In this document: positions 1 to 9,509 of the stretch, in pieces | Position numbering within the stretch: the first letter of the stretch is position 1 | How the letters are laid out: the number at the start of each line of letters is the position of its first letter | Assembly (NCBI GenBank): GCA_030699825.1 | Contig: JAUYKV010000034.1 | Location: forward strand, 62,001-126,000 | Reading direction: 5' to 3' | Source of the DNA: Pseudomonas sp. | Lineage (GTDB): Bacteria > Pseudomonadota > Gammaproteobacteria > Pseudomonadales > Pseudomonadaceae | DNA length: 64,000 nt | The notes under the pieces: generated by a model | What the model saw: the letters and a program-made list of their open reading frames with translations, nothing else | What the model was told of the DNA's origin: nothing | The model's database searches: none | Translations under genes and position numbers: made by a program

Positions 1-9
1 TGCGCCGAT

Positions 10-73
10 GGTGGGTTACGGCGCAACGGATCTTGCTGGTTCATCGCTATCGGCAGCGTGCGCCTAACCCACC
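10..73. repeat. Intergenic inverted repeat (GGTGGGTTA type)
   Basis: Positions 10-25 (GGTGGGTTACGGCGCA) are nearly the reverse complement of 59-73 (TGCGCCTAACCCACC). The arms flank about 33 bases. This looks like the widespread 'GGTGGGTTA' intergenic repeat of Pseudomonas genomes. No gene is visible in the first 123 bases of the window. Confidence 0.5.
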
Positions 74-123
74 CTACAGGGATCGCGGTACACGGATTGC
101 CTCCGGGCTACAGGCGCTGCCTG

Positions 124-459
124 CTAGCGCGGTGGTCCGTCGAGCAGCGCTGGCGGCGGGGTGATGTCGTTGTCGCGCTTATCGCTCTGGAAGCCCGGCG
201 GGCACTTGCCCTTCAGGTGCCAGGCAAAGGCGATGATCTCGGCAATGCAGCGGTACAGTTGCTCGGGGATCGCCTCGCCCAGTTCCAGGCGTGCCAGCAG
301 GCGCACCAGATCGGCATTTTCGTAGATCGGCACTTCATACTCGCGGGCGATTGCCAGGATCGCTTCGGCCAGTTCGTCGTCGCCCTTGGCGCTGAGGCTG
401 GGCGCATTCTGCCCGTCATAGCTCAGGGCGATGGCTTGGCGCGGTGCTGGTTTTTTCAT
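124..459 (-). CDS. FlhB C-terminal-domain-like protein (flagellar/T3SS export switch fragment)
   Basis: A 111-residue protein resembling only the cytoplasmic C-terminal domain of FlhB/YscU export-gate proteins (AIALSYDG near the N-terminus, then a segment close to the FlhB tail: VPIYENADLVRLLARLELGEAIPEQLYRCIAE is split here as VPIYENADLVRLL and LGEAIPEQLY). The FlhB membrane domain is absent and no NPTH cleavage site is seen. Its ATG overlaps the fliK stop codon by 4 bases (ATGA at 456-459), so the two are very probably translated together. Family knowledge: FliK talks to the FlhB C-domain to switch export substrate, which makes the pairing meaningful. A role as an FlhB-tail mimic is inference. 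Confidence 0.85.
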   Translation of the reverse strand: MKKPAPRQAIALSYDGQNAPSLSAKGDDELAEAILAIAREYEVPIYENADLVRLLARLELGEAIPEQLYRCIAEIIAFAWHLKGKCPPGFQSDKRDNDITPPPALLDGPPR

Positions 460-2000
460 GCGGTTTCGTCAACCCAGCGTTGTTCCAGACTGGTTCTTGG
501 TCCCTGGGGTGGCGTGCCTTGATTGCACGCCAGTTCGCCAACGCTCAGGCCGGCGGCGATCAGGCGTTCACGCAGGGTGTTCAGCTCGGCGTCGATCAGG
601 CTGGCGGTACGCGGGCGCTCGGCCCATAGCTGGCTGGACAGGCTGCCGCGCGCCAGTTGCGCCTGGACTTGTAGCGGCCCCAGCGGTTCCAGGTCGAAGG
701 CCAACTCGATCTTCCACAGCGCTTCCTGCTGTTCGTTGCCAGGCGACTTCTGCGGTTCTTCGTGCTGGATTTTCACCTGTAAGGGCACGAGGTCCCGTTG
801 ATCGCGCATGGGCAGCTCCAGTTGCCAGGTGGTCAGCAGGTTGCCGTCCGGGCCGACCTGGCTCTGCGCCAGGCTGGACAGTTGGTGGGTTTGCAGGCGC
901 GAGACGGCGGCGGCGGCCAGTTTCAGCAGGGTCTGCAGATCGGCGTCTTCCTCCATCGCCTGCAGCAGGCGCGATGGCAGGGGAAAGCGCAAAGCCTGTT
1001 GGCGAGCGCTGGCTTGGCCGAGGGAGCCGAGGATGTCGCGGGCGAATGCCGGCAGGGCCTGGGCCATGGCGGCGCTGGCATTGGCCGTGGCCAGCGGTGC
1101 GCCGCTCGCCAGGGTCGGCAGCAGCTGGCTGATCAGACGCAGCAGGTTGGCTTTCATGTCCGCCGGCAGGGCCTGGCCCTGACCACCGAGCAGTTTGCTT
1201 TCGAGGAACAAGCCGCTGTTTTCCAGGGCCTGGCTCAGCCCCTTGCCGGTACTCAGCTGGGCGGCATCGGGCAGGGCGTTGAACAGTTTGTCGATGCTGG
1301 CACGCAGGCCCTCCGTCAGTGTCTCCTTGCCCCCTGCGCCTTGCAGGGCTTTGAACAAGCCTTCCAACGAGCCCTGGCGGTTTTGCTGGCTGGCCAGTTG
1401 CTGGCTCAACTCGAGCTGATCGAGGCGCCCGCTGAGGGGCAGGAAATTCAGGGCCTGGCTGCCTTGCACCTGCGCGCTGAGCAGGCTGCCGAGGGGCAGG
1501 GGCAAGGGGGTTTCCAGCGACAGCTTGCTGCCCGCCAGCGGGGTATTGAGCAGGCTCACTACCACCTTGTAGAGCACCTGCTGTGATTTCGCCTGGACCA
1601 GTTGCTCGCGCGTCACGACCTTGCCTTGCAGCAGTGTGCCAATAGGCAGTTGCTCGAGATCCAGGCTGGTCAGGGCTTTCTCGCCGCCGGCCAGCAGGGC
1701 CACGGCCAGGCGGCTGTCCGACAGTGCCGTGACCATCAGGGCGCTGCCTTGGGCCAGGGGCCGCGGGCTGTTGGCCTGCAGGGTTGTCTGGCGACCATTG
1801 TCCAGGGTCAGCTTGAGCAGCAGTTGGAAGCTCTGCGCCGTTTCCTTGAGGGCGATCACCTCGGCCTTGGCGCTCTCGCCGCTGGCCAGCAGGCCTTGCA
1901 ACGGTTGCAGCAGCTTGAGCGCCAGATCGCTGGCCGGCGCGCTGGTGCGGGTGCTGGTTGGTGTTGGCGCTATCGGGCGGGAACTGCTGATTTCACTCAT
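456..2000 (-). CDS. fliK: Flagellar hook-length control protein FliK family
   Basis: About 514 residues. The long N-terminal and middle part is Leu/Gln/Ala/Ser-rich and low in complexity, as expected for the extended FliK ruler. The C-terminal 120 residues form a flg_hook-type domain (LELPMRDQRDL, KIELAFDLEPLGPL, LRERLIAAGL). I chose the ATG at 2000 (MSEISSSRP) rather than the ATG at 2048, because the extra 16 residues (PCPPQWAFSTGCNPP) look like upstream non-coding sequence. It lies in front of the small FlhB-like gene and away from any flagellar cluster in this window, so it may be the second FliK-like protein known in Pseudomonas rather than the one in the main flagellar operon. Confidence 0.85.
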   Translation of the reverse strand: MSEISSSRPIAPTPTSTRTSAPASDLALKLLQPLQGLLASGESAKAEVIALKETAQSFQLLLKLTLDNGRQTTLQANSPRPLAQGSALMVTALSDSRLAVALLAGGEKALTSLDLEQLPIGTLLQGKVVTREQLVQAKSQQVLYKVVVSLLNTPLAGSKLSLETPLPLPLGSLLSAQVQGSQALNFLPLSGRLDQLELSQQLASQQNRQGSLEGLFKALQGAGGKETLTEGLRASIDKLFNALPDAAQLSTGKGLSQALENSGLFLESKLLGGQGQALPADMKANLLRLISQLLPTLASGAPLATANASAAMAQALPAFARDILGSLGQASARQQALRFPLPSRLLQAMEEDADLQTLLKLAAAAVSRLQTHQLSSLAQSQVGPDGNLLTTWQLELPMRDQRDLVPLQVKIQHEEPQKSPGNEQQEALWKIELAFDLEPLGPLQVQAQLARGSLSSQLWAERPRTASLIDAELNTLRERLIAAGLSVGELACNQGTPPQGPRTSLEQRWVDETA

Positions 2001-2054
2001 TGGCGGGTTACACCCTGTCGAAAATGCCCACTGCGGGGGGCAGGGCATGGCATG

Positions 2055-2060
2055 TATAAT
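2055..2060 (+). promoter_or_regulatory. Candidate -10 box for the ccm operon
   Basis: A perfect TATAAT lies at 2055-2060, 93 bases before the chosen ccmA start. A -35 at the usual distance is poor (TGCGGG at 2032-2037). The divergent gene fliK starts at 2000, so this 150-base gap must hold promoters for both directions. Confidence 0.4.
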
Positions 2061-2152
2061 CGCGCCCCGTCCGGGTCGGCTGCGCAGTTAACGTGCGTCA
2101 GTATAGCGGCCGGGACACTGCCGACTTGAACCGCTTTTTAGGTAAATATGCC

Positions 2153-2788
2153 GTGACCAGCCCTCTTCTCGAAGCCGTGGCGCTCGCCTGCGAGCGGGAT
2201 TGGCGTATGCTTTTCGAACGGCTCGAGCTGCGCTTGGCGGCCGGCGAGATGTTGCAGATTTCCGGCCCCAACGGCAGCGGCAAGACCAGCCTGCTGCGTT
2301 TGCTCGCCGGGCTGATGCAGCCTACGGCCGGTGAAGTCCGTCTGAATGGCCTGCCGCTGGGCTCGCAGCGCAGCGAGCTGGCGCGCAATCTGTTGTGGAT
2401 TGGCCATGCCGCCGGGATCAAGGGTCTGCTCACCGCCGAAGAGAATCTGGCCTGGTTATGCGCGCTGCATCGTCCGGCCGAACGCACGGCGATCTGGCAG
2501 GCGCTGGAGGCCGTCGGCCTGCGCGGTTTCGAGGATGTGCCCTGTCATACCCTGTCGGCCGGCCAGCAGCGTCGTGTCGCGCTGGCCCGCTTGTATCTCG
2601 ATGGGCCGCCGTTGTGGATCCTCGATGAACCCTTCACCGCCCTCGACAAGCTTGCCGTGGCGCAACTGGAAAACCATCTGGCCTGGCACTGCGAAATGGG
2701 CGGTCTGGTGCTGCTGACCACCCACCACACGCTGACGGTCAAACCCGCCGGTTACCGCGAACTGGACCTGGGGCAGCCTGGCCTATGA
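2153..2788 (+). CDS. ccmA: Haem exporter ATP-binding subunit CcmA
   Basis: ABC ATPase of the CcmABCD complex, which uses ATP to release holo-CcmE from CcmC during system I cytochrome c maturation; cytoplasmic face of the inner membrane. 211 residues from a GTG start. Walker A GPNGSGKT is at about 38-45, the ABC signature LSAGQQRR at 134-141 and Walker B LWILDEP at 154-160. The GTG at 2153 is preceded by TAGGTAA at 2139-2145. An upstream ATG at 2093 would add a 20-residue stretch without family character. It overlaps ccmB by 4 bases and opens an operon that runs to about 9436. Confidence 0.93.
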   Translation: MTSPLLEAVALACERDWRMLFERLELRLAAGEMLQISGPNGSGKTSLLRLLAGLMQPTAGEVRLNGLPLGSQRSELARNLLWIGHAAGIKGLLTAEENLAWLCALHRPAERTAIWQALEAVGLRGFEDVPCHTLSAGQQRRVALARLYLDGPPLWILDEPFTALDKLAVAQLENHLAWHCEMGGLVLLTTHHTLTVKPAGYRELDLGQPGL

Positions 2789-3456
2789 GTAATGTGTTCG
2801 GTTTGTTGGTCGCGCGCGAGGCGCGCCTGTTGTTTCGCCGGCCTGCCGAGCTGGCCAATCCGCTGGTGTTCTTCGCCATCGTGATCGCCCTGTTTCCGTT
2901 GGCTGTGGGGCCGGAGACGCAGCTGTTGCAGACCCTGTCGCCGGGGTTGGTGTGGGTGGCGGCATTATTGGCCGTGCTGCTCTCGCTGGATGGCTTGTTT
3001 CGCAGCGATTTCGAGGATGGCTCGCTGGAGCAGTGGGTCCTTTCGCCGCACCCCCTGCCTCTTCTGGTATTGGCCAAGGTACTGGCAAACTGGCTATTTT
3101 CCGGTCTGGCCCTGGTGCTGCTGGCACCCGTGCTGGCCTTGATGCTCGGCTTGCCCGGGCGTTGCCTGCCGGTGCTGCTGCTCTCGCTGCTGCTCGGCAC
3201 GCCGGTGCTGAGCCTGCTCGGTGCGGTCGGTGCGGCGCTGACGGTGGGCCTCAAGCGTGGCGGCCTGTTGCTGGCGCTGCTGATTCTGCCGCTGTATATC
3301 CCGGTGCTGATCCTTGGCAGCGGGGCGTTGCAAGCCAGCCTGCAAGGATTGCCGGCGGTTGGTCAGCTGTTGTGGCTGGCCAGTCTGACCGCGCTGGCGG
3401 TGACCTTGACACCTTTTGCCATTGCCGCCGGATTGACGATTAGCGTCGGCGAGTGA
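2785..3456 (+). CDS. ccmB: Haem exporter membrane subunit CcmB
   Basis: Inner-membrane partner of CcmA in the CcmABCD complex. 223 residues with about six hydrophobic segments (for example [15 protein letters not shown] near 30, [13 protein letters not shown] near 58, and a very Leu-rich stretch at 100-190), matching the family's usual size of about 220. The start overlaps the ccmA stop (ATGA). The Arg-rich N-terminal start ([16 protein letters not shown]) is typical of CcmB. Confidence 0.93.
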   Translation: MSNVFGLLVAREARLLFRRPAELANPLVFFAIVIALFPLAVGPETQLLQTLSPGLVWVAALLAVLLSLDGLFRSDFEDGSLEQWVLSPHPLPLLVLAKVLANWLFSGLALVLLAPVLALMLGLPGRCLPVLLLSLLLGTPVLSLLGAVGAALTVGLKRGGLLLALLILPLYIPVLILGSGALQASLQGLPAVGQLLWLASLTALAVTLTPFAIAAGLTISVGE

Positions 3457-3509
3457 TCTACAACCGTGCTACCGAGGACGACCCAGTGCGGTCATTACCT
3501 CGGAGAATG

Positions 3510-4277
3510 ATGAGTAATCTGATGAACTGGACGTGGTTTCACAAGCTGGGCTCGCCCAAGTGGTTTTACCAGATCAGCGGGCGCTGGCTGCCCTGGCTGA
3601 GCGCGGCTGCTGCATTGTTGCTGACGGTCGGGCTGGTCTGGAGCCTGGCGTTTGCGCCGCCGGACTACCAGCAGGGCAACAGCTTCCGGATCATTTATAT
3701 CCATGTGCCGGCCGCCTTTCTCGCCCAGTCGGTGTACGTCATGCTGGCCGTGGCCGGTGTGGTCGGCCTGGTGTGGAAAATGAAACTCGCCGATGTCGCC
3801 GTGCAGCAGGCCGCTCCCATTGGCGCCTGGATGACCGTGATTGCTCTGCTGACCGGTGCCATCTGGGGCAAGCCGACCTGGGGCGCCTACTGGGTCTGGG
3901 ACGCGCGCCTGACCTCGATGCTGATCCTGCTGTTCCTGTATTTCGGCGTGATCGCCCTCGGTCAGGCCATCAGCAATCGAGATAGCGCGGCCAAGGCCTG
4001 TGCGGTGCTGGCCATCGTCGGGGTAATCAACATTCCGATCATCAAATATTCGGTGGAGTGGTGGAACACCCTGCACCAACCCGCCACCTTCAGCGTGATC
4101 GAGAAACCGGCGATGCCGCTGGAAATGTGGCTGCCACTGCTGATCATGGTGCTTGGCTTCTACTGTTTCTTCGGCGCCGTACTGCTGCTGCGCATGCGCC
4201 TCGAGGTACTCAAGCGCGAGGCGCGCAGCAGTTGGGCCAAGGCCGAGGTCAAAGCTCAAGTGGAGAAAAGCCTATGA
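3510..4277 (+). CDS. ccmC: Haem handling protein CcmC
   Basis: Membrane protein that loads haem onto CcmE; it carries the tryptophan-rich WWD-type motif in the periplasmic loop ([17 protein letters not shown], about residues 113-129) and conserved histidines ([10 protein letters not shown] near 60-69 and [10 protein letters not shown] near 175-184). About 255 residues. Start uncertain: GTG at 3453 would overlap the ccmB stop (GTGA), ATG at 3507/3510 follows GGAG at 3502-3505, and ATG at 3522 gives [10 protein letters not shown], the usual N-terminus of Pseudomonas homologues. I used 3510 for its ribosome binding site. Confidence 0.93.
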   Translation: MSNLMNWTWFHKLGSPKWFYQISGRWLPWLSAAAALLLTVGLVWSLAFAPPDYQQGNSFRIIYIHVPAAFLAQSVYVMLAVAGVVGLVWKMKLADVAVQQAAPIGAWMTVIALLTGAIWGKPTWGAYWVWDARLTSMLILLFLYFGVIALGQAISNRDSAAKACAVLAIVGVINIPIIKYSVEWWNTLHQPATFSVIEKPAMPLEMWLPLLIMVLGFYCFFGAVLLLRMRLEVLKREARSSWAKAEVKAQVEKSL

Positions 4278-4450
4278 GTTTCGCCTCGTTCGCCGAGTTT
4301 CTCGCCATGGGCAACCATGGTGCCTACGTCTGGTCGTCCTTTGCCATCAGCCTGGCCGTGCTGGCGTTGAATGTCGTGCTGCCGCTGTTGGCGCGGCGCC
4401 GTTACCTGCAAGACGAGGCGCGTCGTTTGCGCCGGGAGGAGTTGCAATGA
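4274..4450 (+). CDS. ccmD: Haem exporter small subunit CcmD
   Basis: A 58-residue membrane protein with one transmembrane helix ([21 protein letters not shown]) and a basic cytoplasmic tail ([17 protein letters not shown]), the standard CcmD design. It stabilises CcmC-CcmE contact and release of holo-CcmE. The motif [12 protein letters not shown] before the helix is conserved in the family. It overlaps ccmC and ccmE by 4 bases each (ATGA both times), which implies coupled translation. Confidence 0.93.
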   Translation: MSFASFAEFLAMGNHGAYVWSSFAISLAVLALNVVLPLLARRRYLQDEARRLRREELQ

Positions 4451-4914
4451 ACCCTGTTCGCAAGAAGCGTCTGTTGATCATCCTGGCGATCCTCGCCGGC
4501 GTAGGTGTCGCCGTGACCTTGGCCCTGAATGCGCTGCAACAGAACATCAACCTGTTCTATACCCCGACCCAGATCGCCAGCGGCGAGGCGCCGCAAGACA
4601 CCCGTATTCGCGCCGGCGGGTTGGTGGAAGTGGGCTCGGTCAAGCGCTCCAGCGACACTCTGGATACCGACTTCGTGGTGACCGACGGGGCGGCCAGCGT
4701 GACTATTCGCTACCGCGGTATCCTTCCGGATCTGTTCCGCGAAGGCCAGGGCATCGTGGCCATGGGCAAGGTCAATGCCGATGGCGTGTTGATCGCCGAC
4801 CAGGTGCTGGCCAAGCACGATGAAAACTACATGCCGCCGGAAGTCATGCAGGCATTGGAGCAAAGCGCAATGAAGCAAAAGCATGACGCGGCCACCCAAG
4901 GGGGTGCGCAATGA
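4447..4914 (+). CDS. ccmE: Periplasmic haem chaperone CcmE
   Basis: Carries haem covalently from CcmC to the CcmF/H ligase. 155 residues: N-terminal membrane anchor ([19 protein letters not shown], about 9-27), then an OB-fold periplasmic domain. The haem-attachment site is visible as [13 protein letters not shown], with the covalent His at about 124 and the axial Tyr at about 128. The start is fixed by the ATGA overlap with ccmD; a longer in-frame stretch to 4153 is only the shadow of ccmC. It overlaps ccmF by 4 bases. Confidence 0.95.
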   Translation: MNPVRKKRLLIILAILAGVGVAVTLALNALQQNINLFYTPTQIASGEAPQDTRIRAGGLVEVGSVKRSSDTLDTDFVVTDGAASVTIRYRGILPDLFREGQGIVAMGKVNADGVLIADQVLAKHDENYMPPEVMQALEQSAMKQKHDAATQGGAQ

Positions 4915-6884
4915 TTCCCGAACTCGGTCACCTGGCGATGATCCTGGCGCTGTGCCTGACCCTGGTGCAGGCCAGCCTGCCGATTATCGGCGCCTGGCGC
5001 GGCGATCGGCAGTGGATGAGCCTGGCCGTTCCTGCGGCCTGGGGCCAGTTCGCCTTCCTGGCGTTCGCCTTTATCTGCCTGACCTACGCCTTCATGGTCG
5101 ACGACTTTTCCGTTGCCTATGTGGCCCACAACTCCAACAGCGCGCTGCCCTGGTATTACAAGTTCAGTGCGGTGTGGGGCGCCCATGAAGGCTCGCTGCT
5201 GCTCTGGGCGTTGATCCTGGCCGGCTGGACCTTCGCCGTGTCGATCTTCTCCCGCCAGTTGCCCGAGGAGATGCTTGCCCGTGTGCTCGGGGTGATGGGC
5301 ATGATCAGTGTCGGCTTCCTGCTGTTCCTGATCGTCACCTCCAACCCGTTCGAGCGCTTGCTGCCGAACACGCCGCTGGACGGCCGTGACCTCAACCCGT
5401 TGCTGCAGGACTTCGGCCTGATCATCCATCCGCCGATGCTCTACATGGGTTATGTCGGCTTCTCGGTGGCCTTCGCTTTCGCCATCGCCGCCTTGCTCGG
5501 CGGCAAGCTGGATGCGGCCTGGGCGCGCTGGTCGCGGCCCTGGACCATAGTCGCCTGGGCCTTCCTCGGCATCGGCATCGCCCTGGGCTCCTGGTGGGCC
5601 TATTACGAACTCGGCTGGGGCGGCTGGTGGTTCTGGGATCCGGTGGAGAACGCTTCCTTCATGCCCTGGCTGGTCGGCACCGCACTGATCCACTCCCTGG
5701 CGGTGACTGAAAAGCGCGGCGTGTTCAAGAGCTGGACCGTGCTGCTGGCGATTGCCGCCTTCTCCCTGAGTCTGCTCGGCACCTTCCTGGTCCGTTCCGG
5801 GGTGTTGACCTCGGTGCATGCGTTTGCCACCGATCCTGCGCGTGGCGTGTTCATCCTGGCCTTCCTGTTACTGGTGGTCGGCGGTTCGCTGACCCTGTTC
5901 GCCATCCGCGCGCCGGTGGTCAAGAGTCAGGTCGGTTTCGCCCTGTGGTCGCGCGAGACCCTGCTGTTCGTGAATAACCTGATCCTGGTGGTGGCGGCGG
6001 CGATGATTCTGCTCGGCACCCTCTATCCGCTGGTGCTGGATGCCATGACCGGGGCCAAACTGTCGGTCGGCCCGCCGTACTTCAACGCGTTGTTCGTGCC
6101 ACTGATGGGCCTGCTGATGGCGATGATCGCGATCGGCGTGCTGGTGCGCTGGAAGGACACGCCGCTGCGCTGGCTGCTGGGCATGCTGATCCCGGTGCTG
6201 ATCGGCAGCGTGGCATTGGCCGCGCTGGCGACCGTGTTGCACGGCGACTTCAGCTGGGCTGTGCTGGGTGTCTGTCTGCTGGCCAGTTGGGTGGTGTTGG
6301 CTGGCGTGCGCGACATTCATGACAAGACCCGCCACAAGGGCCTGCTCAAGGGGCTGCCAAGCCTGGGCCGCAGTTACTGGGGCATGCAGACGGCGCACCT
6401 CGGCCTGGCCCTGTGCGCCCTCGGGGTCATCCTGACCAGCATGGGCAGCTTCGAGCGCGACATGCGCATGGCGCCGGGCGACTCGGTGGAGATGGGTGGC
6501 TACCAGTTCATCTTCGAGGGCGCCGAACACTTCGAAGGGCCGAATTTCAGCTCGGACAAAGGCACCGTACGGATCCTCGAAGACGGCCAGCAGATCGCCG
6601 TGCTACACCCGGAGAAGCGTCTGTATACCGTGCAGCAATCGGTGATGACCGAAGCCGGAATCGACGCCGGCATTACCCGTGACCTGTTCGTGGCGCTGGG
6701 CGAGCCGCTGGAAGACGGCGCTTGGGCCGTGCGCGTGCACATCAAACCGTTCGTGCGCTGGATCTGGTTCGGCGCCTTGCTGATGGGCCTGGGTGGTTTC
6801 CTCTCGGCGTCCGACAAGCGCTACCGGATGAAGGTCACCACCCGCGTGCGTGAAGCCCTGGGCATGGCGGGGGCGCAGACATGA
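4911..6884 (+). CDS. ccmF: Cytochrome c haem lyase subunit CcmF
   Basis: Large multi-pass membrane protein (657 residues, family about 640-660) of the CcmF-CcmH(-CcmI) ligase that takes haem from CcmE and joins it to apocytochrome CXXCH motifs. The WWD haem-handling motif is clear ([15 protein letters not shown] at about 233-247), with conserved histidines in [12 protein letters not shown] and HPPMLYMGY. Starts in an ATGA overlap with ccmE and ends in an ATGA overlap with ccmG. Confidence 0.95.
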   Translation: MIPELGHLAMILALCLTLVQASLPIIGAWRGDRQWMSLAVPAAWGQFAFLAFAFICLTYAFMVDDFSVAYVAHNSNSALPWYYKFSAVWGAHEGSLLLWALILAGWTFAVSIFSRQLPEEMLARVLGVMGMISVGFLLFLIVTSNPFERLLPNTPLDGRDLNPLLQDFGLIIHPPMLYMGYVGFSVAFAFAIAALLGGKLDAAWARWSRPWTIVAWAFLGIGIALGSWWAYYELGWGGWWFWDPVENASFMPWLVGTALIHSLAVTEKRGVFKSWTVLLAIAAFSLSLLGTFLVRSGVLTSVHAFATDPARGVFILAFLLLVVGGSLTLFAIRAPVVKSQVGFALWSRETLLFVNNLILVVAAAMILLGTLYPLVLDAMTGAKLSVGPPYFNALFVPLMGLLMAMIAIGVLVRWKDTPLRWLLGMLIPVLIGSVALAALATVLHGDFSWAVLGVCLLASWVVLAGVRDIHDKTRHKGLLKGLPSLGRSYWGMQTAHLGLALCALGVILTSMGSFERDMRMAPGDSVEMGGYQFIFEGAEHFEGPNFSSDKGTVRILEDGQQIAVLHPEKRLYTVQQSVMTEAGIDAGITRDLFVALGEPLEDGAWAVRVHIKPFVRWIWFGALLMGLGGFLSASDKRYRMKVTTRVREALGMAGAQT

Positions 6885-7417
6885 AGCGGCTGATCCTGTT
6901 ATTGCCGTTGGCTGGCTTTCTGGTGCTGGCCGGTTTCCTCTACAAGGGCCTGTTCCTTGACTCGCGCGACATTGGCTCGACGATGATCGGCAAGCCGTTT
7001 CCCGAGTTCGCCCTGGCGTCGCTGGAAGAACCGGCGCGCACCCTTGGCACCGCCGATTTCGAGGGGCCGGCGCTGGTCAATGTCTGGGCGACCTGGTGCC
7101 CGACCTGTCGCGCCGAGCACCAGATGCTCAACCGTCTGGCCGAGCAGGGCGTGACGGTCTACGGGATCAACTACAAGGACAACGGCGACGCTGCACGCCG
7201 CTGGCTCATCGAACTGGGCAACCCGTACCGCCTCAACGTCGAGGACCCGCAGGGCAGCCTGGGCATCAACCTTGGCGTCTACGGTGCGCCGGAGACCTTC
7301 CTGGTCGACAAGAACGGCATCATCCGCCACAAGTACGTCGGTGCCATCGACGAGAGCGTCTGGCGCCAGCAGCTGGCGCCGCTGTACCGCGAACTGATGG
7401 ACGAGGCCGGCCGATGA
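6881..7417 (+). CDS. dsbE: Thiol:disulfide interchange protein DsbE/CcmG
   Basis: Membrane-anchored periplasmic thioredoxin-like reductant that keeps apocytochrome cysteines reduced. 178 residues: hydrophobic anchor 3-20 (LILLLPLAGFLVLAGFL) and a thioredoxin fold with active site WCPTC (Cys at about 73 and 76). The family's GVYGAPETFLVD segment, containing the cis-Pro loop, is present. 4-base overlaps with ccmF and ccmH. Confidence 0.94.
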   Translation: MKRLILLLPLAGFLVLAGFLYKGLFLDSRDIGSTMIGKPFPEFALASLEEPARTLGTADFEGPALVNVWATWCPTCRAEHQMLNRLAEQGVTVYGINYKDNGDAARRWLIELGNPYRLNVEDPQGSLGINLGVYGAPETFLVDKNGIIRHKYVGAIDESVWRQQLAPLYRELMDEAGR

Positions 7418-7914
7418 AACGATTGCTGACGGCGGGCCTGTTGGGCCTGACCCTGTCGCTGGGCGCCCAGGCGGCCATCGACACCTACGAGTTCGCCGAC
7501 GAGGCCGAGCGCCAGCGTTATCGCAGCCTGGTCGAGGAACTGCGTTGCCCCAAGTGCCAGAACCAGAACATCGCCGATTCCGATGCGCCGATTGCCATGG
7601 ACCTGCGTGCGCAAGTCTATCGCATGCTGGAGGAGGGCCAGAGCAACGAGCAGATCATCGATTTTCTGGTTTCGCGTTACGGCGATTTCGTTCTCTACAA
7701 GCCTCCGGTCACGGCGCGCACCCTGTTGCTCTGGTACGGCCCGGCCGGTCTGTTGCTCGGCGGCTTCGTGCTGCTTGGCGTGGTGGTGCTGCGTCGTCGT
7801 GGGAAAAAGTCCGCGGGCTCGAACGGCCTTTCCGCCGATGAGCAGCAACGCCTGGCTGCTCTGCTCAGCCAAAGACCTACCCATCAAACGCCTCAGGATA
7901 AGAAAGACCGATGA
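7414..7914 (+). CDS. ccmH: Cytochrome c maturation protein CcmH (thiol-reducing ligase subunit)
   Basis: Short CcmH form (166 residues) as in Pseudomonas, where the TPR part is the separate CcmI. Signal peptide 1-20 (ends LSLGAQA-A), redox motif [14 protein letters not shown] with cysteines at about 45 and 48, and a C-terminal membrane helix ([23 protein letters not shown]). It reduces or resolves apocytochrome disulfides with CcmG. Start fixed by the ATGA overlap with dsbE; upstream in-frame sequence to 7096 belongs to dsbE in another frame. Confidence 0.94.
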   Translation: MKRLLTAGLLGLTLSLGAQAAIDTYEFADEAERQRYRSLVEELRCPKCQNQNIADSDAPIAMDLRAQVYRMLEEGQSNEQIIDFLVSRYGDFVLYKPPVTARTLLLWYGPAGLLLGGFVLLGVVVLRRRGKKSAGSNGLSADEQQRLAALLSQRPTHQTPQDKKDR

Positions 7915-9116
7915 TTGAATTCTGGCTGTCCGCCGGCCTGCTGTTGCTGGCTGCCCTGGGTTTTCTGTTGATACCGGTCCTGCGAGGCCGCAAGGTCCAG
8001 GCCGAAGAAGACCGTACCGCATTGAATGTCACCCTGTATCAGGAGCGCCTGCAGGAGCTGGAGAATCAACGTCAGGCCGGTACGCTCAGCGATGAGCAAT
8101 GGCAAAACGGTCGTGATGACGCGGCCCGTGAACTGTTGGCCGACACTGACGGTGCCGAGAGCAAGGCCAGGGTCGGTGTGCTCGGCAGCAAGGTGCCGTT
8201 GACCGCCGCCTTGCTGATGCCGCTGCTGGGCTACGGCTTGTACCTGTACTGGGGCGCGATCGACGACGTCGAGCGGGCGCGGACCTTCGCCGAGCAGCCG
8301 CAGACCATCGAGGCGATGACCGCGCGCCTGGAGGCGTCGCTGAAGGCCGATCCGAAGTCCGCCGAAGGCTGGTACTTCCTCGGTCGTACCTATATGGCCC
8401 AGGAGCGTGCCGCTGACGCTGCCACTGCTTTCGAGCGTGCGGTGGACACTGGCGGACGCGATCCGGAGTTGCTCGGCCAGTGGGCCCAGGCCTTGTATTT
8501 CGCCGGTGACAAACAATGGACCGAGCAGCTGCAGACGCTGACCGATGAAGCGCTGAAGGCCGATCCGGCGGAAGTCACCAGTCTCGGCCTGCTCGGCATC
8601 GCCGCCTATGAAGAAGGGCGTTTCGAGGAGGCCATTGGCTTCTGGGAGCGTCTGGTCGCCGTATTGCCCGAGCAGGATCCCTCGCGCCAGGCCATTCAGG
8701 GCGGCATCGCCCGTGCCCGTGAGCGCCTGGCTACACCGACGGACGCGCCGCCGGCTGCCGCCGCGACCGGGCAACTGAGGGTCAAGGTCGACCTGGCAGC
8801 GGCATTGAAAGACAAGGTAGAGCCGGGCGACAGTGTGTTCGTCTTCGCCCGTGCCGCGTCCGGTCCGCCGATGCCGCTGGCGGTCAAGCGCCTGACCGTG
8901 GCCGATCTGCCGGCCGAAGTCAGCCTGTCGGACAGCGACGCAATGATGCCGCAACTGAAGATTTCCGGGTTCGAGCAGGTGCAGCTGGTGGCGCGTATTT
9001 CGCGCAGCGGCAATGCCACCGCCGGCGAATGGATCGGCCTTAGCCAGCCGTTGCCCAGCAGCACCACCGAGGCGCAGCAGCTGACCATCGACACGGCGGA
9101 CGGCCAGGCGCAATGA
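7911..9116 (+). CDS. ccmI: Cytochrome c maturation TPR protein CcmI (CycH)
   Basis: Apocytochrome c chaperone that presents the C-terminus of the substrate to the ligase. 401 residues: N-terminal membrane helix ([21 protein letters not shown]), a coiled-coil-like basic/acidic loop ([13 protein letters not shown]), a second helix near 90-105 ([16 protein letters not shown]), then TPR repeats at about 125-260 ([41 protein letters not shown]) and a C-terminal periplasmic domain. 4-base overlaps with ccmH and the following lipoprotein gene. Confidence 0.93.
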   Translation: MIEFWLSAGLLLLAALGFLLIPVLRGRKVQAEEDRTALNVTLYQERLQELENQRQAGTLSDEQWQNGRDDAARELLADTDGAESKARVGVLGSKVPLTAALLMPLLGYGLYLYWGAIDDVERARTFAEQPQTIEAMTARLEASLKADPKSAEGWYFLGRTYMAQERAADAATAFERAVDTGGRDPELLGQWAQALYFAGDKQWTEQLQTLTDEALKADPAEVTSLGLLGIAAYEEGRFEEAIGFWERLVAVLPEQDPSRQAIQGGIARARERLATPTDAPPAAAATGQLRVKVDLAAALKDKVEPGDSVFVFARAASGPPMPLAVKRLTVADLPAEVSLSDSDAMMPQLKISGFEQVQLVARISRSGNATAGEWIGLSQPLPSSTTEAQQLTIDTADGQAQ

Positions 9117-9436
9117 ACCGATGGTTGGCGATCGTCCTGGCCATCGGCTTGTCGAGTCTTGCCGGCTGCGCGGTGCAGGGCACGGCGCCGATCGGCCAAG
9201 TGCCGGTGGTGAGCAAGTCCCACCCGCGCTATGCGCCGCCACCAGGGGTGGACAGCCACTGGGATGCGGGGTTGGGTGTCTATGTGGTGGATGGCGCGCG
9301 TGACCTGTATTACCGCGAGCGCACCTACTACCGCTGGAACAGCGGCTGGAGTTGGGCGACCAACCCGCAAGGGCCGTGGCAGCCGACCGACAGCAGCGGC
9401 GTGCCGCCGGGCCTGTATCGGCGGTACGCGCAGTAG
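9113..9436 (+). CDS. Small lipoprotein, last gene of the ccm operon
   Basis: 107 residues with a lipobox LAGC (lipidated Cys at about 19) after a short signal peptide. The mature part is rich in Tyr/Trp/Gly/Pro ([34 protein letters not shown]). Aspartate follows neither at +2 nor nearby (CAVQG), so outer-membrane sorting is likely. Its start overlaps the ccmI stop (ATGA), which ties it to cytochrome c maturation or simply to its transcript. Function unknown. Confidence 0.85.
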   Translation: MNRWLAIVLAIGLSSLAGCAVQGTAPIGQVPVVSKSHPRYAPPPGVDSHWDAGLGVYVVDGARDLYYRERTYYRWNSGWSWATNPQGPWQPTDSSGVPPGLYRRYAQ

Positions 9437-9470
9437 CGTTGTCTCTGCGTCAGGCCGAGTTTGCAGTGCG

Positions 9471-9493
9471 TAGCCCGGATGGAATCCGGGCTA
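9471..9493. repeat. GTAGCCCGGAT-family palindrome (short form)
   Basis: TAGCCCGGAT-GGA-ATCCGGGCTA is a perfect 10-bp inverted repeat with a 3-base loop, 35 bases after the ccm operon's lipoprotein gene. There is no T-tract, so it is a REP-like repeat rather than an ordinary terminator. Longer relatives lie at 15494-15563, 19610-19677 and 43708-43761. Confidence 0.7.
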
Positions 9494-9509
9494 GGGTCAT
9501 ATGCCGCAA

